DNA of 64,000 nt from contig JALHQH010000027.1 in NCBI GenBank assembly GCA_022842065.1, positions 1-64,000 of the forward strand. The letters run 5' to 3'. The stretch comes from Caldilineaceae bacterium. Lineage in GTDB: Bacteria > Chloroflexota > Anaerolineae > Caldilineales > Caldilineaceae. The position numbers and the translations under genes are program-made. This document shows positions 59,968 through 64,000 of this stretch, piece by piece (the first letter of the stretch is position 1; the number at the start of each line of letters is the position of its first letter). A model generated the notes under the pieces. That model was given only the letters and a program-made list of their open reading frames with translations, did no database searches and was not told the DNA's origin.

Positions 59968-60032
59968 TGCGTAAAACGTGATGCGTAAAGCGTGAGACGT
60001 AGGGGCTAGGGATAGCTCACGCAGCACGGTTT
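59964..60032. repeat. inverted array of CGTAAAA/CGTGATG heptads
   Basis: GTGATGCGTAAAACGTGATGCG units overlap the HD gene stop; a shorter complementary arm (CTCACGCAGCACGGTTTAC) follows after a loop. Confidence 0.85.
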
Positions 60033-60092
60033 ACCCGTTGTTCAACATTTAATAGCCAAGTTTAATAGCCAAGTTTGATAGAAAGTCAGACC

Positions 60093-60917
60093 ATGCGAAT
60101 TGTTCGTTACGCCGAAACATTTGAAGATTGGACCGGTGCCGAAGAAGCGGTCCATTGGGGTTTAATTGTTGATCATGTGATCTACCCATTACAATGTGCC
60201 CCCTACCTCAATCCGCTAAGTCCTGGGGTCTATGCGCCCCAAATTATTGGCGATGCCGTCAATGTGGATGAGGTGCGCCTGTTGGCTCCAGTGGAACCAC
60301 AGAAGATCGTCTGTGTGGGTCGCAACTATGCCGAACATGCGGCCGAATTGGGCAATGACGTCCCCACTGAGCCACTGATTTTTCTCAAGCCGCCCAGCAC
60401 AATTATCGGGCCAGAGGAAGCGGTCGTTTACCCGGCCATTAGCGAGCGGGTCGATCACGAAGGGGAGCTTGCCCTGGTCATCGGACAACGCTGTCGCCAC
60501 CTGCGCGAAGACGAAGCGCTGGAGGTGGTCTTTGGCTACACCGTCGCCAATGATGTGACGGCGCGCGATCTACAACGCAAAGATGGCCAATGGACGCGCG
60601 GCAAGGGCTTTGATACCTTCTGCCCGGTTGGCCCGTGGATCGATACTCAGTTCAACCCGACCAACCGCATCATCCGCTGTCTGGTCAATGATGAAGTGCG
60701 CCAGGATGGCAACACCGGTCTGATGATCTACTCGATTGCGCGGGTGTTGGCCTTTGTCACCCAATTTATGACCCTGGAACCGGGCGATCTGGTGCTCACC
60801 GGCACCCCAGCCGGCGTTGGGGCCGTCCAGCCAGGCGATGTGATGGCGGTGGAAGTCGGGGGGCTTGGCACGCTTGTCAACCCAGTGGTCAGCGAAGCTG
60901 AAACAAAAGTGGGGTGA
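60093..60917 (+). CDS. fumarylacetoacetate hydrolase family protein (2-hydroxyhepta-2,4-diene-1,7-dioate isomerase-like)
   Basis: A 274-residue FAH-domain enzyme. [49 protein letters not shown] (metal Glu pair), [16 protein letters not shown] (canonical N-D-V-T-A-R-D with metal Asp), [12 protein letters not shown] and [15 protein letters not shown] are intact, unlike the other FAH homologue at 25559, where the N-D-V-T-A motif is changed. It likely hydrolyses or isomerises an acylpyruvate in aromatic or diacid catabolism. It ends 8 bp before the argF start codon; the two may be co-transcribed. Confidence 0.92.
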   Translation: MRIVRYAETFEDWTGAEEAVHWGLIVDHVIYPLQCAPYLNPLSPGVYAPQIIGDAVNVDEVRLLAPVEPQKIVCVGRNYAEHAAELGNDVPTEPLIFLKPPSTIIGPEEAVVYPAISERVDHEGELALVIGQRCRHLREDEALEVVFGYTVANDVTARDLQRKDGQWTRGKGFDTFCPVGPWIDTQFNPTNRIIRCLVNDEVRQDGNTGLMIYSIARVLAFVTQFMTLEPGDLVLTGTPAGVGAVQPGDVMAVEVGGLGTLVNPVVSEAETKVG

Positions 60918-60925
60918 GATTGGCA

Positions 60926-61861
60926 ATGAATACAATCCCGGCCCTTTCCCATTTTCTCGATCTTGATACGATCAGCACGGCGCAATTCTGGGGACTCTTG
61001 CGTCTGGCCAAAGCGCTCAAAGACGAGCGCGCCCGTGAAGGGCGCAATACGCCGATTTTGGCAGATAAAGCATTAGCAATGATCTTTCTAAAGCCCAGCC
61101 TGCGCACACGGGTGAGCTTTGAAATGGGCATGCAACATCTGGGCGGCCATGCCCTCTATCTGAGTCCGCAGGAAGTCGGTTTGGGGACACGCGAAAGCGC
61201 CGCCGATGTCGCGCGTGTGCTCAGCGGCTATGTCGAAGGGATCATGGCGCGCGTCTTTGACCATCAACAGGTACAGGAATTGGCGCAGTGGGGGAACATC
61301 CCGGTCATCAATGGCCTCAGTGATTTCAGCCACCCGTGCCAAGCACTGGCGGATATCTTTACGCTCTGGGAACATTTTGGTGACCTGACGGGCCGGACGC
61401 TGGCTTATGTGGGGGATGGGGCGAATAATGTAGCAACTAGCCTGTTACAGGCGGCTGGTATGGTTGGCATGGAGATGCGCATTATTGCACCGCCGGGTTA
61501 TCAACCTGATCCCAAGTTGATCGCAGAGACCGATGCCGATGTCACAGTAACGGCTGATCTCGACGGGGTGATCGGTGCCGATGTGCTCTACACCGATGTT
61601 TGGATCAGTATGGGGCAAGAGGACGAACGTGCGACGCGTTTGGCCCATTTGCCCCCCTATCAGCTCAACCAAGCGCTCGTGGCGCACACCCGTAATCAGG
61701 GCGTAAAAATTCTACACTGTTTGCCAGCGCATCGTGGGGAAGAGATCACAGATGAGGTGGCGGATGGTGCAGCTAGCTTGCTCTTTGGGCAGGCCCACAA
61801 CCGTTTACATGCGCAAAAAGCATTACTGGCACACTTACTGGGGGGCGTACCGCTGGTATAA
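60926..61861 (+). CDS. argF: ornithine carbamoyltransferase
   Basis: A 311-residue enzyme converting ornithine and carbamoyl phosphate to citrulline in arginine synthesis. [18 protein letters not shown] is the carbamoyl-phosphate loop (Ser-Leu-Arg-Thr-Arg in place of Ser-Thr-Arg-Thr-Arg); [14 protein letters not shown] (HPxQ), [14 protein letters not shown] (Asn for ornithine), [11 protein letters not shown] and [11 protein letters not shown] (catalytic Cys) follow. This set is that of OTC rather than N-acetylornithine or aspartate carbamoyltransferase. The other arg genes are not in the window. Confidence 0.93.
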   Translation: MNTIPALSHFLDLDTISTAQFWGLLRLAKALKDERAREGRNTPILADKALAMIFLKPSLRTRVSFEMGMQHLGGHALYLSPQEVGLGTRESAADVARVLSGYVEGIMARVFDHQQVQELAQWGNIPVINGLSDFSHPCQALADIFTLWEHFGDLTGRTLAYVGDGANNVATSLLQAAGMVGMEMRIIAPPGYQPDPKLIAETDADVTVTADLDGVIGADVLYTDVWISMGQEDERATRLAHLPPYQLNQALVAHTRNQGVKILHCLPAHRGEEITDEVADGAASLLFGQAHNRLHAQKALLAHLLGGVPLV

Positions 61862-62001
61862 AGGCGGGTTGGCAGTTAATTCTTAGGTGATTCGTGCAGT
61901 AATTAGATGGTTAGTTGGCCTGTGCTTACGCGACGAACCAATCAACTGCCGTTGAGCCACTGCCGCGCAACCTTTTACTGGCTGACAACGTATACGCAAC
62001 G

Positions 62002-62772
62002 ATGACAGATATTCTCGCCTCGCTCGGCCGTTTACAAGATGTACAGAACCTGTTGGACGTTGTCCTGGTCTCTTTGGTCTTTTACATTCTGCTGCGTTTC
62101 TTTCGTGGCACCCAGGCTGTACAACTCCTCCGCGGGATTTTGTTGATCGCGCTGGCCGCGGCTGTGGTTAGCCAGATGACTGATTTGACCGCCTTTAATT
62201 GGTTGCTCAGTCAAAGCATGAATGTCATTCTGGTGGCGATTCCGGTGATCTTTCAACCTGAGTTGCGGCGGGCATTGGAACGGGTGGGGCGGTCTGCCCC
62301 CCTCTTGGGGCGCCGAGCTGATAACACGGGTACCCAACGAGTGATCAGTGAAGTCGTCAAAGCGGTCGAACAGTTGGCCCAACGTAAACATGGCGCGCTG
62401 ATTGTCTTTGAGGGCGCAACCGGGTTGGGCGAAGTGACCGGGCGTGGGGTATTGATCAATGCCGAGGTGACCGCCGAGTTGTTGACGACGATCTTTTTCC
62501 CCAACACTGCCCTGCATGATGGGGCCGTGGTACTGCGCGGCGAGCGCATTATTGCCGCTAGTTGTGTCCTCCCCCTCACCGAACGTGAGCTAACGGATAA
62601 TCAGATGGGGACCCGTCATCGTGCGGCCCTTGGTGTGACCGAACAGTCAGATGCGCTGACCATCGTGGTTTCGGAAGAGACAGCCGCCATCTCGGTCGCA
62701 CGCAATGGGCGCATCCTACGGATTGATAGTGGGATTCTGCGCACGATTTTGAGTGATTTTTACCGGACGTAA
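62002..62772 (+). CDS. cdaA: diadenylate cyclase CdaA (c-di-AMP synthase)
   Basis: A 256-residue membrane-anchored DAC protein that makes c-di-AMP from two ATP. Three N-terminal helices ([40 protein letters not shown]) are followed by the DAC domain from about residue 105: [12 protein letters not shown] carries the D-G-A motif and GTRHRAALG the R-H-R motif, both essential, with [13 protein letters not shown] at the end. The ATG at 62002 gives the usual length; the frame is open further 5'. A YbbR-domain gene follows after 6 bp, the standard cdaA-cdaR pairing. c-di-AMP controls potassium and osmotic balance. Confidence 0.94.
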   Translation: MTDILASLGRLQDVQNLLDVVLVSLVFYILLRFFRGTQAVQLLRGILLIALAAAVVSQMTDLTAFNWLLSQSMNVILVAIPVIFQPELRRALERVGRSAPLLGRRADNTGTQRVISEVVKAVEQLAQRKHGALIVFEGATGLGEVTGRGVLINAEVTAELLTTIFFPNTALHDGAVVLRGERIIAASCVLPLTERELTDNQMGTRHRAALGVTEQSDALTIVVSEETAAISVARNGRILRIDSGILRTILSDFYRT

Positions 62773-62778
62773 TCGCTT

Positions 62779-64000
62779 ATGCAAATGCAACAAAGGCTGC
62801 TAAGCCTGTGGAAGCGGCTTGTCGCCCAGGTTGGCACCTTGGTTTTGTCAGGCATTATGGGGTTGATTGTCTGGCTGATTGCCATCAACTCGATCAATCC
62901 CCTGGTAACGCGTGCCTTTCCCGAAAGTATTCCTGTCGAGGTCCAAGGGCTCTCACCCAACCTGATGCCGCTCCAAGATCTAAGCAAAGAGACGGTGCGC
63001 CTCACGGTACGCGCCCCCGAAAAAAGTTGGGAGTCGTTACAAAGCCGCAACCTGCAGGCCTATATCGATCTAACCGGCTATACAAAGGGTGCCTACGATG
63101 TGCCGATTGTGATTGAAGCGACCGATAATAATGTTGATGTCACCGAAATGCAACGGCGGCAACTGCGGATCCAATTGGATGAAGTCATTACCAAAACCGT
63201 TGCGGTTCACGTCTCGGTCATGGATGATGCCGAGTATGGTTATGCCTGGGAGACCCCCATTGTCGAGCCGAGTAGTTTACAGATTCGCGGTCCTGCGCAA
63301 CTGGTAAATCAGGTGGTTGTAGCCGAAGCACCGGTTTATCTGCGTGGGGCAACCACACAGGTGGAGCGACTCCAGACGATTCAACTGCTGAATCGCCAGG
63401 ATCAGTCCGTGCCGAATGTGATTGCCGAACCAAGCGCGGTAGAGGTGACCATTCCGGTGGAGCGGTGGCCAGGGCGGCGCTCGGTGGCCGTGCGTGTAAA
63501 GTTGATTGGCATCCCCGCGGCCGGCTACCGCTTGGGGCGCGTCACCCCGGAGCCATCCAATGTTGTGCTCTATGGCAATGCGGCGGTATTAGAACAAGTG
63601 CCTGGTTATGTGGAGACTGCCCCCCTCTCGCTCGATGGGGCTACCGATGAAATTCGGTCGCGGCTAGAGTTAATTCTGCCGGAAGGGGTCAATGCGTCTG
63701 ATGGCAATGCCGTAGCCGTGATCGCAGAAGTCTTACCGATTGAAGATGGCCGGACAATGACGTTGCGCCCAATTGTCCGGGGGGTGACACCGGGCTTGGA
63801 GGCGACCTTTGCGCCCGATACAGTGGATGTGATCTTGAGTGGCCCATCGACTTCACTCAGTTCGCTGGGGTCGGATGATCTCTATGTGATTCTTGATGTC
63901 AATGGCCTGTTGCCGGGCAGCTATGTGATCAAGCCTGATGTGGCCAAGCCCGAAGAAATTCGCAATGAAGGTGTGCTGCCGGAGACAGTCGAAGTGGTGA
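62779..64000 (+). CDS. cdaR: YbbR domain protein (CdaR-like), C-terminus beyond right edge
   Basis: An open frame starts at the ATG at 62779 and runs without stop to the window end (407 codons visible). A membrane helix near residues 20-40 (TLVLSGIMGLIVWLIAINS) is followed by YbbR repeats: PVEVQGLSPNLM..VRLTVRAPEKSW, then two more modules of about 85 residues (KTVAVHVSVMDD.., RRSVAVRVKLIGIPAAGYRL.. PSNVVLYGNAAVLEQV) and the start of a fourth. CdaR proteins bind CdaA and modulate c-di-AMP synthesis from the outer face of the membrane. The gene lies 6 bp after cdaA. In Firmicutes glmM follows; here that cannot be seen. Confidence 0.88.
   Translation, partial: MQMQQRLLSLWKRLVAQVGTLVLSGIMGLIVWLIAINSINPLVTRAFPESIPVEVQGLSPNLMPLQDLSKETVRLTVRAPEKSWESLQSRNLQAYIDLTGYTKGAYDVPIVIEATDNNVDVTEMQRRQLRIQLDEVITKTVAVHVSVMDDAEYGYAWETPIVEPSSLQIRGPAQLVNQVVVAEAPVYLRGATTQVERLQTIQLLNRQDQSVPNVIAEPSAVEVTIPVERWPGRRSVAVRVKLIGIPAAGYRLGRVTPEPSNVVLYGNAAVLEQVPGYVETAPLSLDGATDEIRSRLELILPEGVNASDGNAVAVIAEVLPIEDGRTMTLRPIVRGVTPGLEATFAPDTVDVILSGPSTSLSSLGSDDLYVILDVNGLLPGSYVIKPDVAKPEEIRNEGVLPETVEVV

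Overview
The window looks like chromosomal DNA of a free-living bacterium, most likely a member of the Chloroflexota (Caldilinea/Anaerolineae-like). This is an inference. It rests on moderately high GC, an F420-type PPOX protein, large Thr/Pro-rich surface proteins, a CSLREA/beta-helix protein ending in a YLPW-type tail, an ECF sigma factor paired with a DUF5667-like protein, and NFACT/RqcH. No rRNA, tRNA, CRISPR array, phage or complete insertion sequence was seen.

Layout. 0-6 kb: small metabolic genes (RidA, histidine phosphatase, PPOX, HAD + GDPD pair, acetamidase/formamidase, membrane-anchored coiled coil). 6.3-11.7 kb: a methyltransferase with a THUMP-like tail, then a minus-strand six-gene cassette: short precursor peptide, HprK-like kinase, radical SAM protein, PqqD-like chaperone, S26 peptidase and nucleotidyltransferase. 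This is a probable RiPP (modified peptide) locus without lasso cyclase or lasso protease and is the strongest candidate for a new system. 12-20.8 kb: secreted beta-helix protein with an attenuator-like leader, NanE epimerase, glutamine-synthetase-family ligase with a promoter/operator, VOC protein, CapA-like lipoprotein and triple-LysM protein. 21.5-25.4 kb: hypA-hypB-hypC-hypD-hypE for NiFe-hydrogenase maturation, without hypF or hydrogenase subunits. 25.5-31.9 kb: FAH-family hydrolase + Uma2 protein, galactonate/mannonate-dehydratase-like enolase-superfamily enzyme, a 16S rRNA m7G1405 methyltransferase homologue (FmrO/Rmt family), a decayed HNH-endonuclease pair and an amidohydrolase. 32-41.7 kb: SH3 lipoprotein, sigma factor/DUF5667 operon, ArsA-like ATPase, BCP peroxiredoxin, surface protein and GNAT protein. 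41.7-52.8 kb: RqcH, TrmD, M23 peptidase, RNase HI, aminotransferase, a methyltransferase-ATP-grasp fusion, CBS protein and cysteine desulfurase. 53-64 kb: membrane pyrophosphatase behind a 560-nt structured leader, then an operon of a catalytically degraded tyrosine recombinase, a lipid kinase, a polytopic membrane protein and an HD protein, then FAH hydrolase, ArgF, the diadenylate cyclase CdaA and the start of a YbbR/CdaR gene that runs off the right edge.

A second layer of structure is intergenic. At least 12 gaps hold inverted arrays of 7-8 bp units (four different unit sequences). Every one starts within about 20 nt of a stop codon or overlaps it, and none lies between divergent genes. 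Two further families of short non-coding elements (97 bp and 151 bp) occur twice each, with identical lengths and terminal inverted repeats; one copy sits inside the loop of one of the hairpin arrays.
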